Shown here piece after piece: positions 10,581 through 20,058 of a stretch of DNA of 64,000 nt. The notes under the pieces were generated by a model, which saw nothing but the letters and a program-made list of their open reading frames with translations, made no database searches and was not told the DNA's origin. This stretch comes from Adiantum capillus-veneris (Eukaryota > Streptophyta > Polypodiopsida > Polypodiales > Pteridaceae). Position numbers and translations under genes: made by a program. The stretch lies in NCBI GenBank assembly GCA_014529385.2, contig CM043947.1, forward strand, positions 103,753,811-103,817,810, given 5' to 3'. Position 1 is the first letter of the stretch. Each line of letters starts with the position of its first letter.

Positions 10581-11021
10581 CTAGATTTTACTGTACGGTA
10601 TGATGGGAAGGCGTGCCTTTGTAGCATCAACTATGGCTTGGGTTTCCTCAAGAGACTCCTGCATCTTGTCTGAGTGTTTCCTTCTACCCATACACTGTGA
10701 AGACGATGAAATAGGCGAAGGAGAAGAAGACTTACTTGACGTTTCAAAGACGTAACCTGGTGTCGCTGGCAAGGCTAGCTGACAATTAACTGTCTCTTTA
10801 GAGGTCGAGGTTTGCGGCTGTAGCGAAGAAACCTCGGAGCTTGGTGATGGCGAATGATTAACAGGAGGAAAGCGTTGCGTAGGGGATTTGTGAGGAAAAA
10901 TGCCAACTCTCCTGATTGTTGTACGTGTTCGTGCCATAAAAGATCCACCACTCGCTGTTCCTAAACTTGTGTGTGTCGCTGCTGTCATGGCAGACATGCA
11001 TTGGACAAGACTGTGACCCAT
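10581..11021 (-). pseudogene. Third ORF, N-terminal piece
   Basis: 146 codons, serine/proline-rich (SPSPSSEVSSLQPQ, KSSSPSPISSSSQ), likely disordered. The more natural start is the internal ATG at 10937 (MARTRTTIRRVG), because sequence before it looks non-coding, but I cannot prove this. A TAG at 10581-10583 splits it from the globular piece. The 77-codon frame at 10858-11091 is a shadow. Confidence 0.6.
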
Positions 11022-11219
11022 CCTTAAAATGATTACTACTGGCGTGCCATTTGACCGTTGGGCGCTTAAAAATTGAAAAGTGTGTCCCCACTATTACTGG
11101 ACTGGTTTCCAGTCTGGCTTACTAGTAATGATTCTAAGATTAGTATGATCTGGTTCTACTGGTACTGGTTCTGAAATTGGAACTGGTTGCACATGAAAAA
11201 GCCCAAAAATAATATCTGA
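11022..11219. other. Spacer between integrase and third ORF
   Basis: About 200 bases without an open frame, separating pol from the third ORF. Contains short repeats of a TGGTTC/CTGG type. A splice acceptor for a subgenomic RNA would be expected here if the ORF is expressed like an env gene; none can be called with confidence. Confidence 0.4.
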
Positions 11220-11833
11220 TTATGGTATCTCTTGCTGAGCAGGTTCCAGTTCCTTAGTACCTTGTTCTTGCCCATTTTCTCTAGCCTCTGAATAATAAAG
11301 CTTGATCTTTGCACCATTATATACTCCTGGCAACAATAATCCAGATAAATCTTTCAGTCTGACTGTGCCATTGAAGAAGACCCACTCTACCTCAAATGGT
11401 CCTGCCCAGGCAACCTTCAGGTTTGGCTTCTTTGGACCCAGTCTAGATTGATATAGAAGCACCAAATCTCCTTTCTGAAATTCTTGAACTTTAATTCGGC
11501 GATCTTGCCAGTGCTTCCTTCGTTGTTGAACAATTTCTTGTTCCAACATAGCCCGTTGCCTGAGTTCATCTAACTGCATCAGTTCATCTAGCCGGTTTTT
11601 AAGATTGTGGTTGAAGTCTAAGCCATACTTCACAGCCATTCTCAGACTTGGGATCACAAACTCCATACGAACCATAGGTTTAGTGCCATACACCATTCTG
11701 AATGGTGTCATTCCAGTAGTGACCTTATAAGCTGTCCTATAAGCCCATAGAGCAGTCTGGAGTTTCAAATCCCACTGGTCTGGTTTCTTTTGCACCACCT
11801 TAGTGAGAATAGTCTTTATTGTCTTGTTGCTAC
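11220..11833 (-). pseudogene. gypsy integrase C-terminal part, separated by nested solo LTR
   Basis: Includes LWAYRTAYKVTTGMTPFRMVYG (the helix after the catalytic core) and a C-terminal DNA-binding region: FQKGDLVLLY, GPFEVEWVF, RLKDLSGLLLPGVYNGAKIKLY. The coding sequence continues directly from 14091-14180 when the nested LTR and its duplication are removed (NGQSES on one side, SSNKTIKTIL on the other). The open frame from 11798 runs to a TAA at 11220-11222. Confidence 0.92.
11830..11833. repeat. Target-site duplication of nested solo LTR (left)
   Basis: CTAC (or CTACT, depending on where the shared T is placed) flanks the insertion at 11830 and again at 14091. It falls inside conserved integrase codons, so the pre-insertion sequence is predictable from the reading frame. 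Confidence 0.8.
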
Positions 11834-12819
11834 TGACGGACGCAAAGCGGACCCCGAACCCCGACGGCCTCTAAAACGACAGGGGCCGAATGGCGCGCCT
11901 CGAGCCTGCTCACGGTAAAGTGAACAGGGGGCACCACCTAGCTTTGAGCGGTTAGGACGCAAACCACGATGATATGAACACCGCAAACTTACACAATGAG
12001 AGAGAGAGAGAGAGAGAGAAATTTGCAAATGATGAAAACCCTCGGGGGTGTGAGGGCGAATTTTTTCTGCAATATTTACAAAATGGCACGCCGTGGTGGT
12101 AGAGAGGTAGGGAGAGGAGGTGGTGCAACCTACTTGGTGTGTTCTCTAAGACGACTCAATGATTGTGAATACTTACTACCAAGAGCATGCATACGTATGT
12201 GCATCGACCATTGGAGTCGAGAGATGGATGTGGTTCCCTTCGCATGGTGCAATTCCCAAGGCAAACCCAATACACAAGCCCCCTCCCGTGATGGTGATAG
12301 TGTCAATCCTTCCCACTACACTCTACCAAACGCTTGGCTCCTCATGAATTGCCCCCCCTGATAGTGATCTCTCAGTGCCAATTTATAGGTGTTGGCTGCT
12401 TGGATTATGGTAATCCCAGTGTGGTTAGGGTAATCTTAATCGGGGAGACAAAGCAAGTGGTGGGCCCGGTGTGGTTGACCCTTGCTTTGTTTTGGGAGGT
12501 TATTAAAAGATGGGAATCTCTAAGTGGGCCTTTGTGACCATCACCTAGAGAGAGGATATTTACAAAAAAGTGGAAATTTACAATGGCTTGGGTAAAAACT
12601 GAAGATAATGATAAAAATAACCTATAAATTACTGGGATGGCGTCGTGGTTGCGTGTTGCCAGCGAATGGTGTGCTGCGGGTGCGTCGATGTCGAGCGTAC
12701 TTCTTTTCGGAGTCGACCGGGGCATGCCTTTGGCGCATTTTCTCTTTTTGTTATTGGCGGCACGTGCTTTGGATCCTTCCTCTTTATTCGTCGATGTCGT
12801 AGTTGTTTTTTCCTTTGTA

Positions 12820-13300
12820 TTTGTGGTGTGGTGTGTATATGCGTGTGTGTGTATGTATTCGTGCATGAGGGCGGGTGTGTGTGTATGTAGATGTATGTGT
12901 GTGCGCAAAAACGTGCGTGGGAAGGGGATTTATATATATACAATATATAGAGATATATATATATTTTGTTTTGTTTTTTTTTCGTTGATGGCGGACGGCC
13001 GGCTGCCTGCCTTTTACTGCGCGAGGCGGAGGGGGGGGGGAAATGGGGTAGAGAGAGAGCGTGAGTGTGTGTGCGGTGTGTGTGTGTAGGAATGGTGTGT
13101 GTGTGTATTGTGTGTGTGTGTGTGTATGGTCTGCTGCGGTGCGTGAGCGCCCGGGTGGGAGAGAGAGAGCGGTGCTATCGTGGGCTCGTGCACAACGCCA
13201 AAGGGGGGGGGGAGAGTGATGGTGTGTGTGTGTGCGTATGGAGAGAGAGAGAGAGAGTGAGGTTCTATTGCAGCAGTCCGTGAGAAGGAGAGAGGGGGAG
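12820..13300 (+). repeat. TG/GA low-complexity tracts
   Basis: Repeated (TG)n and (GA)n stretches with a poly-G run of 10 at 13203-13212. Part of the nested LTR. No gene. Confidence 0.85.
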
Positions 13301-13454
13301 ATTTCTGCTTGCGCGGCCTGAGCGCCCGAGTGGGAGGGAGAGAGATTGTGAGGGAGAGGGAGGGGTGAGGTGTGTAGATAAGAGAGAGGGAGTGTGAGGG
13401 AATAGAGGGAGGAGGGCCGCGCCTTGTGGGCCGTCGGACAAGAGAGTGAAGGAA

Positions 13455-13520
13455 GGGGGGGGGGGGGGGGGGGGGGGGTTTGGTAATGGAGTGGGGTAGG
13501 GGAGATGTGTGGGTGAGAGA

Positions 13521-13561
<41 letters not shown>

Positions 13562-14036
13562 CTACTGTCTTGCATGGGAGCTTGAGGAAGAGAGGAGGGA
13601 AGCAAGTCAATGGGTGGGAGTGAGGGAATATATCAGCGGGCCAAGGGGGAGGGAATGAGGCCGAGGGGAGGGTGAGGCGAGCGGGTGGAGAAGAGGGGGG
13701 AGGGGTCAGGGAAAGAATATTAGTGGACCAAGGGGGGGGGGGGGGGTAATGAGAGTGGGGGGGGGGGGGGGGGAAGGGGGGGGGTGTAAAGGGTGAGTGT
13801 AAGAATACGTGAGAGTGGAGGGGGGGGTTTCCATGCGGCTCACACAGAGGGAGCACGAGAGAGGGGTCGGGGGGGTGAGTGCTCAAAGCTTTCACTTGGC
13901 TGGGGGGGGGGGGGGGGGGGGGGGGGGTATGTAGGGAAAATGAGGGGGAGAGAGAGAGAGTGTGTTATTTTATCCAATGCCCGTCGGGCGGGGGGGGGGG
14001 GGGGGGGGGGGGGAATAAGTTACGGGGGGGGGGGGG
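13455..14036 (+). repeat. Cluster of long poly-G runs
   Basis: Uninterrupted G runs at 13455-13478 (24), 13523-13559 (37), 13732-13746 (15), 13757-13773 (17), 13776-13784 (9), 13902-13927 (26), 13990-14013 (24) and 14024-14036 (13). In the LTR's own orientation these are poly-C. The strand could form multiple G-quadruplexes. Exact lengths may be affected by sequencing. Confidence 0.9.
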
Positions 14037-14090
14037 AAATAAGTTTTTTTTTTCCCTTTTTTTTCTTTGATTTTCGAAAGTCGGCTATCA

Positions 14091-14180
14091 CTACTTTCAG
14101 ATTGTCCATTGCATCTGGGATAGTAAGGAGTAGATTTCCGATGCTTGACTGAAAGCATATCCAACAGGATTTCCATAGTG
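14091..14180 (-). pseudogene. gypsy integrase core fragment next to the nested LTR
   Basis: Encodes MEILLDML, HRKSTPYYPRCNGQSE with the catalytic Glu of the D,D-35-E triad (NGQSE). It is one base out of frame with the main pol frame because of an extra T in a T-run at about 14183-14187, and it is cut by the solo LTR. Confidence 0.88.
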
Positions 14181-15773
14181 TCATTGATAAAAATGTGTTC
14201 CTTGATCTGTCACAATCTCTATTGGACATCCATATCGGCAGACAATATTCTCAACTAGAAACCTTGCAATTGACTTGGCTGTGTTGTCAGGAAGAGCCTT
14301 AGCTTCAACCCACTTGGTTACATAACAAGTAGCCATTACTATGTACTTATTCTTCCTAGGGGTAACCTTCTTAAAAGGTCCCATAAAATCTAGTCCCCAT
14401 TTCATGAACACTCCCCGTGGTTGTACTGGCATCAAAGGAGTCATATCTGCAGCTGTTGGTCGACCCATTCTTTGGCATATGTCACAAGTTTTACAAAAAC
14501 TTTTGACATCAGCAATTGGTGTTTGCCACCACAGACTAGCTTGCAGAATCTTCTTGTAGGTTACTTCGTTAGAAAAGTGTCCACCAGATTCACCATTATG
14601 CGCTTCTGAAATCACTTGCATTCTTCCTTCCATAGGGACACAATGTCGAAGTATACCATCAACACCCAGTCGATAAAGTAATCCTCCGATGATAGTAAAT
14701 TTCAGGCTTTTTATGATCAGAGCTTTCTTCTGGTTCTGCTTCCAATCCTCTAGAAAGGCACCTTGGGAAAGAAATTGATAAATATCGTACCATTCAGGAT
14801 CAACTGATTCTTCTGCCTCTAACTGAAATAAGTCAGCGTCCACTGGTTCATCTCTCAAGGGTGATTTTGAATAACCTTCCGTACTTCTTGAGAGAAAATC
14901 AGCTCCACAATGGTTTTTGCCAAGCTTATGGAAAATTCTGAATTCAAACTCCATTAGGAACATCATCCATCTTATCACCCTGCCTTTAATAATGACTTTA
15001 TTAATAAGAAATAGAAGAGCTTGATGGTCCACATAAAAATGGAATAACTTTTCCAACAGGTAATGCCTGAACTTTGTAGCGCTGAAAACCATTCCAAGGG
15101 CTTTTCTCTCAGTAGTTGTATAGCCTTGTTCAGCCTGACTGAATCTGCAACTGGAAAAATAAACCGGATAATCAGTTCTTCCGTCTGGCTGAGCTAATAT
15201 TGCCCCCATTGCCAATCCCGAAGCATCTACATGTACGTGGAAAATAATATCCCAGTTTGGCTGCCTAAGCACTGGTTTACTGATAATGGCTTTTTTCAGA
15301 TTCTGGAAGCTCTCCTCACATTCAGCAGTCCAGTTGAACTTACTGGTCTTCTTTGTAAGCTCATATAGTGGTACTGCTTGAGAAGCAAACTTATGTACAA
15401 ATATTCTATAGAAATTCACATAGCCCAAGAAAGAGCTCAACTCTGAAGCAGTTCTGGGTGCTTTAGCTTGCTGAACACATTGAATTTTGTCATTGGCCAT
15501 CTCTATTCCATTTCGGGAAACCACATGTCCCAGTAGCTGTCCCTTCCAGACTGAAAAAACAGATTTGAATGGATTCAAACAAATCCGCTTCTCCTTACAG
15601 CGTTTGAAAACCATTTCTAGGAATAGGAGGTGCTGTTCCTCATCTGAATAGACAGTAAAGTCATCCATGAAAATAGCGAGGAACCGATGAAGGAATTCAT
15701 TAAACATCTCCATCATACACCACTGAAAGGTAGCTGGTGCATTGCACAGGCCAAAAGGCATCACCAGATACAT
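14181..15773 (-). pseudogene. gypsy pol: RT (C-terminal), RNase H and integrase (zinc + core)
   Basis: 530 codons. RT palm with MPFGLCNAPATFQ at residues 5-17 and the catalytic FMDD at 35-38 (the YxDD box). RNase H with VDASG (182-186), TERKAL (221-226), YVDHQALLFL (248-257) and NHCGADFLSR (287-296). Integrase zinc finger with H392/H399 and C-K-T-C-D-I-C (427-433), core Asp in GLDFMG (about 462) and TDQGTHF (about 523). It overlaps the RT N-terminal frame through a frameshift near 15855 and ends at a frameshift stop at 14181. All visible catalytic residues are kept, so decay is recent relative to the fossil copies. Confidence 0.95.
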
Positions 15774-16234
15774 GAAAGCTCCCCACTTAGTGATGAAAGT
15801 GGTCTTGGCTCTATCTTCAGGAGCGATCTGTAACTGGTTATAGCCCTGTAACCATCCATGAAGCTATACATTTCATATCCTGCGATCTCATCAAGCAGCA
15901 TGTCAGTAAAAGGCAAGGGAAATGAATCTTTGATAGTTTGGGCGTTTAGTTTTCTATAGTCGACACAAACTCTCAATTTCCCATTCTTCTTGGGAACAAC
16001 GACTATGGAAAATAGCCAATCGCAACTGGCCACCTCTGTGATGAACCCAGCCTTGAGAAAATTATCAATCTCCTCCTTGACCTTCTTTGCATAGTTGGGG
16101 TTCATCTGGTATCTTTGCAGTCGTACTGGCCTAGCATTTGGCTTCAACGGTATTCGGTGTCGACATACTTCAGGATCCACTCTCTTCAGGTCTGTATGTT
16201 CCCAGGAAAACACATCTTTATAGTTCTGGAACAT
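15761..16234 (-). pseudogene. gypsy reverse transcriptase N-terminal part
   Basis: Contains the RT entry motifs: HRIPLKPNARPVR, VKEEIDNFLKAGFI, SIVVVPKKNGKLRVCVDYRKLN, SFPLPFTDMLLDEIAG, then SFMDGY, where the first catalytic Asp lies. Just after SFMDGY the frame is lost by a one-base deletion near 15855. The continuation is readable in the frame of 14181-15773. The ATG at 16234 is internal; the domain is preceded by the protease. Confidence 0.94.
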
Positions 16235-16348
16235 CTTTCATGCCTTCTCCTTCATTGCCGGGTTGAGGTGCTTGTTGACCTTGATCATCCTAGGATTATC
16301 CTCCGATCCTAGGTTCCACTCTTCCACTTCTTGGTCGTCTGGAAGCAA

Positions 16349-16927
16349 TTAATTAGGCCCGCCTCCTTTTCGTTTGGTCGACTCTTCAACGTAATCCCAG
16401 GATGGTCCATTCATTTCTGAATCAGTATTCTGATCCACTGGGTACTCTTCAAAACGTACTGGTTCCTCTACCATACCAGTATCACAGCTGGTTCCACCAT
16501 CCTTCCAGTTAGCTATAACTGTTCTTTCCCCTGTGTTGACTTCAGTAAACTGATCAGGGAATTTTCTTTTCTGCTTGTCAGCCTGCTCTTTATTCAGCAA
16601 GACTACATTCAGGTCAATCTCTGCCAAAGGGAATATGTTCATGGCCGCTAGCATTCGCTCGATCTTCTTGGCTCTGTACTTCTGACATAACTCCTTCGGC
16701 CTCAATTTCTTTCTCCAGCTCCTAGTATTGTTTGTCTGGATTTGGATTCTGCCACTGACCCCTTCTATGGTTAATGTTGGGTTTGCATAGTCATGAACAG
16801 CATGTGCTGTTATCAACCATGGGCGCCCTAGTAGCATCCCATATGCCCCTTGCACATCCAGAACTAAGAAACTGGTTTTGAATTTCTCTCTCCCAACTCT
16901 TATCTGCATATTTTCAATCATACCCAT
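16349..16927 (-). pseudogene. gypsy aspartic protease C-terminal half and protease-RT linker
   Basis: The start contains the second half of a retropepsin fold (FLVLDVQGAYGMLLGRPWL, with the family's 'iLGRpwL' helix). About 120 charged residues follow, leading towards RT. It is in frame with 16931-17173 across one TAG. Confidence 0.85.
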
Positions 16928-16930
16928 CGC

Positions 16931-17173
16931 CTATACCACTCTATGATCTGCCATTCGTACTTTGAATGGTGCTGGCTTCATATTAGTGATACCCATTCTC
17001 TGCTGGAGATGAACTCCCATTATGTTGACTCCTGCTCCTCCATCCAAGATAACACTTGAGAGAGGTTCCCACTGCTTCCTAACCTTGTAGTCCACCCGAA
17101 TAAGTGGAACTTCATCATCTCGGACGGCCGTCAGGTCCACTGTTCTGGCCTCCGCCTCAGCTTTCCTACGCAT
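16931..17173 (-). pseudogene. gypsy aspartic protease N-terminal half
   Basis: The catalytic loop reads ILDGGAGVNIM. The fold (hydrophobic residues, then D-x-G-A, then V.I) is the retropepsin active site, but the usual Thr/Ser after Asp is Gly. A stop replaces a codon right after HRVV. It overlaps the gag frame at 17131-17173 in another frame, where the gag-pro frameshift lies. Confidence 0.85.
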
Positions 17174-17403
17174 CTGATAAAGTTGGCCACTTCAGGCAAG
17201 GTTTTTCTGATATCCTCTAGCTCTACAGTCAACTTCTGAATTCTATCACAAATTTTCACATGAATTTCTTCTCTTTCTTGGTCAGACTGATTGTCAGAGC
17301 TTGAAGAACTGGTATCTTCACACTGCCATTCCTCTTCTGCAATGCTTCCACTCCTTTCATCAAATCTTAGTTCATCAGCTAATCCATGTACCGCAGCCAG
17401 CAT
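17131..17403 (-). pseudogene. gypsy gag-pro linker
   Basis: Acidic stretch (SIAEEEWQCEDTSSSSSDNQSDQEREE) followed by a coiled-coil-like segment. Same frame as the zinc-knuckle region upstream (17758-18096), with stops at about 17486 and 17758 between. No catalytic motif. Confidence 0.65.
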
Positions 17404-17757
17404 GGTCTCAGTTATGGCCGGTACTGACTGATCTTTATCAGTCGATTGGGCTGGTATCCTCTGAATGACTCTAGCTTCAAAACTTTATGGCTGCTCTGGC
17501 AGCTTCTTGGCTAAATCCTCCGTGATCTTAGCCGCTAGTTCCCTCTGCTCTTGCCACTCATCTACCACCTTCTCTTTACCTTTGGCCTTCCAAATTTCTC
17601 TTTGTTGAGACCACTTGCTGCTGGTAGGATTGACTGGTGCTTCTGAAGTGTTTGGAATTTCTTTAATGACTACACCCTTGTTTCTAGTAACTACCCTGAC
17701 TGGGACTGGCTCTGGTGCCTTAGTCTCAGTAATAGTAGTTGTAGGTGCATCTGGGCA
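17404..17757 (-). pseudogene. gypsy gag, degraded linker
   Basis: Reads in frame between the zinc knuckles and the linker with one internal TAA. Charged, K/E-rich coding-like sequence (KAKGKEKVVDEWQEQRELA). No domain recognised. Confidence 0.55.
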
Positions 17758-18096
17758 TTAGGCTGCAAAATGGCCATACTTCCCACAAGTGTAGCAATTC
17801 ATGCTCCTATTTTGGAAGTTGCCACGTCCTCTGCCTTTGCCTATACCTGGTTGGAATCGGCCATGTCCCTGACCAGTACCACTGGTACCTGTTCTCTCCT
17901 CTCGAGCTACTTTGACTGGTTCTACCTTCACTGGTTCAGTGTAGGCAACCACTGATAGATCTTTTCCTTTCTTAAAGTGGTGGATCCTGATGCCACAATT
18001 GTTCCATAGATGACCAAAAGCCTTATAGTAGGTACATTGTGGACATTCATTGGAGATATGGTCCTTGGATTTGCATTTCGAACACCAAGTCTCCAT
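17758..18096 (-). pseudogene. gypsy gag zinc-knuckle region (three knuckles)
   Basis: Three CCHC-type arrays: CSKCKSKDHISNEC (canonical C-x2-C-x4-H-x4-C), CTYYKAFGHLWNNC (second Cys replaced by Tyr) and CYTCGKYGHFAA-stop-C (last Cys after a TAA). An arginine/glycine-rich spacer separates them. It follows the gag capsid frame with one stop (TAG at 18100). The nucleocapsid function is RNA binding. Confidence 0.85.
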
Positions 18097-18099
18097 CTT

Positions 18100-18654
18100 C
18101 TAAACTGGTTGTCTTGTGTGGATAATTTCGGCAATCTGTCTAGCCATTTCTTCAATTTTCTTGGTCCAAGATCCCTTCTTTGACTTCTCCTTGGATCGTT
18201 CATTAGAGCTGCTCTCAGAGCTACTGGACACCTCACTGGAATCAGAAATTTCAGTAGCAGAGCTACTGCTACTGGTCCTTCGCTTCTTGTGGATCTTTTC
18301 CTTCTTGGCTTGCTGTTCCAGCTTCAATGCCCTTTGGACCAGATCATTGAATTTCTTGATAGGAGCTGGTACCTCTTGTTCCCTAAGCTTTTTGATTCTG
18401 AACCCATTCAGAAACCATGCCCTCAACCTCTTCTCCGATGGCGATTCCTGTAACTGCCTGGTTAGCTCCTTGATCTTTTCCACATAACTGCGGACTGATA
18501 AATTTCTCTGTTTGATCTTATCTAGTTCACAGAGAATATCTTCATCCCCTCTGTTGTCGGAATATTCCAACCTGAAGGCTTTAAGCAATTTGTTGTATGA
18601 TCTGAGCTGGCAGGTAAGGTAATGGTAATACCATTTCCTCACTGCCTCCTTCAA
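18100..18654 (-). pseudogene. gypsy gag capsid region
   Basis: WYYHYL near the start, then YNKLLKAFRLEYSD, SVRSYVEKIKELTRQL, LRAWFLNGF and ALKLEQQAKKEKI: the usual retrotransposon Gag helices. A serine-rich acidic stretch follows. The ATG at 18654 lies inside the capsid domain. Real gag probably started at the ATG at 19217. Confidence 0.88.
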
Positions 18655-19217
18655 GGTTTTTGGAAAATATTCCCCCCAATCATCCTCATCAATATTTTTC
18701 AGTTCAGCATACTGCTCGAAAGCCTGTATGTGAACGTTTGGATCATACTTCTTACCTCCCTTGAATATTGGAAAATAAATTTTTAGGGAAGCTATGTAAT
18801 CATTTCGATTACCACGGATCCTGCCACTTCTCTTCTTGGATTCAGAATGGCACTTGGGAGTCTTCTTGCAGTTGTCAGTGTCAGCATCCCAATCAATCTC
18901 TGTCTCTATCTCAGTGCCAGTGTCTTCTTTGGTTTGTCTGCTAGAAGTACGGTGACTACCTTTACTTTGGTACCCTCATCCCCCTGTCGGGACCGAGAAC
19001 TCTTGGAACTCTTGGCTTTTCGTGCTTCCCGTTCTGTCCGTCAGCATCGAGAATGACTAGAGTGCTATGAGTCCTGCGCCTCATCAGCCCGACTATGCTC
19101 CTCCCGAGCCTCAGTGCCCGTCATCTTCTCTTGCTTGGGGTCAGACTCTCTTCCTGACTCCTCAGGAATGGGATCAACACGAATGGTGGATTTTCGACTA
19201 CGACTGGATTTAGGTGC
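18655..19217 (-). pseudogene. gypsy gag N-terminus, interrupted
   Basis: From an ATG at 19217 the minus strand encodes MAPKSSRSRKSTIRVDPIP and then a charged region with stops (TAG and TGA) around 19048-19070. Beyond a frame change, coding resumes and leads into the capsid domain (YIASLKIYFPIFKGG...). The ATG is about 60 bp after the PBS, as expected for gag. Confidence 0.7.
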
Positions 19218-19276
19218 CATTGCTGAAAACTTCCAACTGGGAGAAGAGTCTTTCAGTCAACAAGCTTCAGCTCTAG

Positions 19277-19291
19277 CCACCGTGATCGCCA
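19277..19291 (-). other. Primer-binding site of the 13.4 kb element
   Basis: On the minus strand TGGCGATCACGGTGG begins three bases after the LTR end (...CCA TTT TGGCG). The TGGCG start is typical of plant gypsy PBS matching a tRNA 3' end, but I cannot name the tRNA from memory. Confidence 0.7.
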
Positions 19292-19294
19292 AAA

Positions 19295-19771
19295 TGGAAT
19301 TGGAGCTGATCTCTTGAGACAGCTAATTCTAGTGTTAGAAGATTTTAGCTACTAGTGTGAGAAGATTTCAGACAGTAGATTGGACAGAAATCAAAAACTA
19401 GACTGGAATTTGGATACTGGAATAAGAATCAGACTTATGTACTGGAAATAAGGTTCAGATTCAGATTCAAAAGACTGGATGAGAAGTAAGTGTAAGTGGA
19501 ATATATGCCATGATTGGGATTACAGATCAAGATTACAATGAATATGAGTTACAAAGAGGGTACAACTGACAATACTGCCAATGATTCTCAAGTACAAGTG
19601 TAGCCAAAGTGCTAACCCAAATGATAACAATTGTCGACCCAATTACAATGTAATGGGCCCTATTTATACGCTTCGGGTTTACCGTAGTAATTACCATAGT
19701 AACTACTAAGTAATTCGCTGTCCATCTCCTAAGAGGACGTTCCCACATAGTGAACTATCCAGCCGTCTACA
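19295..19771 (-). repeat. 5' LTR of the 13.4 kb gypsy element
   Basis: TG...CA ends, aligns over its full length with 6397-6871, and is flanked by TSD ATCAC at 19772. Carries the promoter that would drive leftward transcription of the element. Confidence 0.95.
19661..19668 (-). promoter_or_regulatory. TATA box of the 5' LTR
   Basis: TATAAATAGGGCCC on the minus strand, same as in the partner LTR. Transcription of the element would start about 30 bases to the left. Confidence 0.78.
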
Positions 19772-19776
19772 ATCAC
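19772..19776. repeat. Target-site duplication (right), ATCAC
   Basis: Matches 6392-6396. Confidence 0.92.
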
Positions 19777-19999
19777 ATTTATTGTTCCGAGTAGTTTAAA
19801 CTTTATAACAAGGCCATACATAAAAAATGATAATCCATATATAGCTTTACATTTAAAATCCTTATCGTTCCAAGTAGCTCATAACTTTATAGAATAAGTT
19901 TAATGGTACTCTTCTTTGGTAGCACGATACATAGAGGTTTTTGCCACGAAGTCGATGAAGAGCGCGTACGCCATGAAAAGAGAAGAGAATATAATAAGT

Positions 20000-20058
<59 letters not shown>

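Larger units (their letters stand above)
11834..14090 (-). mobile_element. Nested solo LTR, 2.26 kb, with poly-G/GA-rich U3
   Basis: TG...CA-bounded insertion with a 4-5 bp TSD inside integrase. Its left 130 bp, reverse-complemented, match 49366-49480, the end of an LTR followed by a PBS. This identifies it as an LTR of that family in minus orientation. No internal domain is present, so it is a solo LTR left by LTR-LTR recombination. It contains a (GA) run at 11999-12020, TG-rich tracts, AT-rich patches around 12939-12970 and homopolymeric G runs up to 37 bases. Proline-rich open frames across it are artefacts of these tracts. Confidence 0.85.
6397..19771 (-). mobile_element. Complete 13.4 kb Ty3/gypsy element (non-chromodomain) with a third ORF after pol
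   Basis: Both LTRs (475 and 477 bp), TSD, PPT and PBS are present. On the minus strand the order is gag, protease, RT, RNase H, integrase, then about 4 kb encoding an additional long reading frame before the PPT. Protease-RT-RNase H-integrase order is diagnostic of Ty3/gypsy. RT motifs such as SFMDGY and MPFGLCNAPATFQ resemble the Athila/Tat side of the family, and no chromodomain is seen. By eye about 24 of 475 LTR positions differ, so the insertion is moderately old. The integrase is interrupted by a solo LTR of another family at 11834-14090, making the unnested element about 11.1 kb. Confidence 0.95.

Noticed and set aside
12784-13895. Long proline/serine/histidine-rich open frames
   Set aside because: Direct products of poly-C, CT and CA tracts on the minus strand; several frames are open at once and none has normal protein composition.
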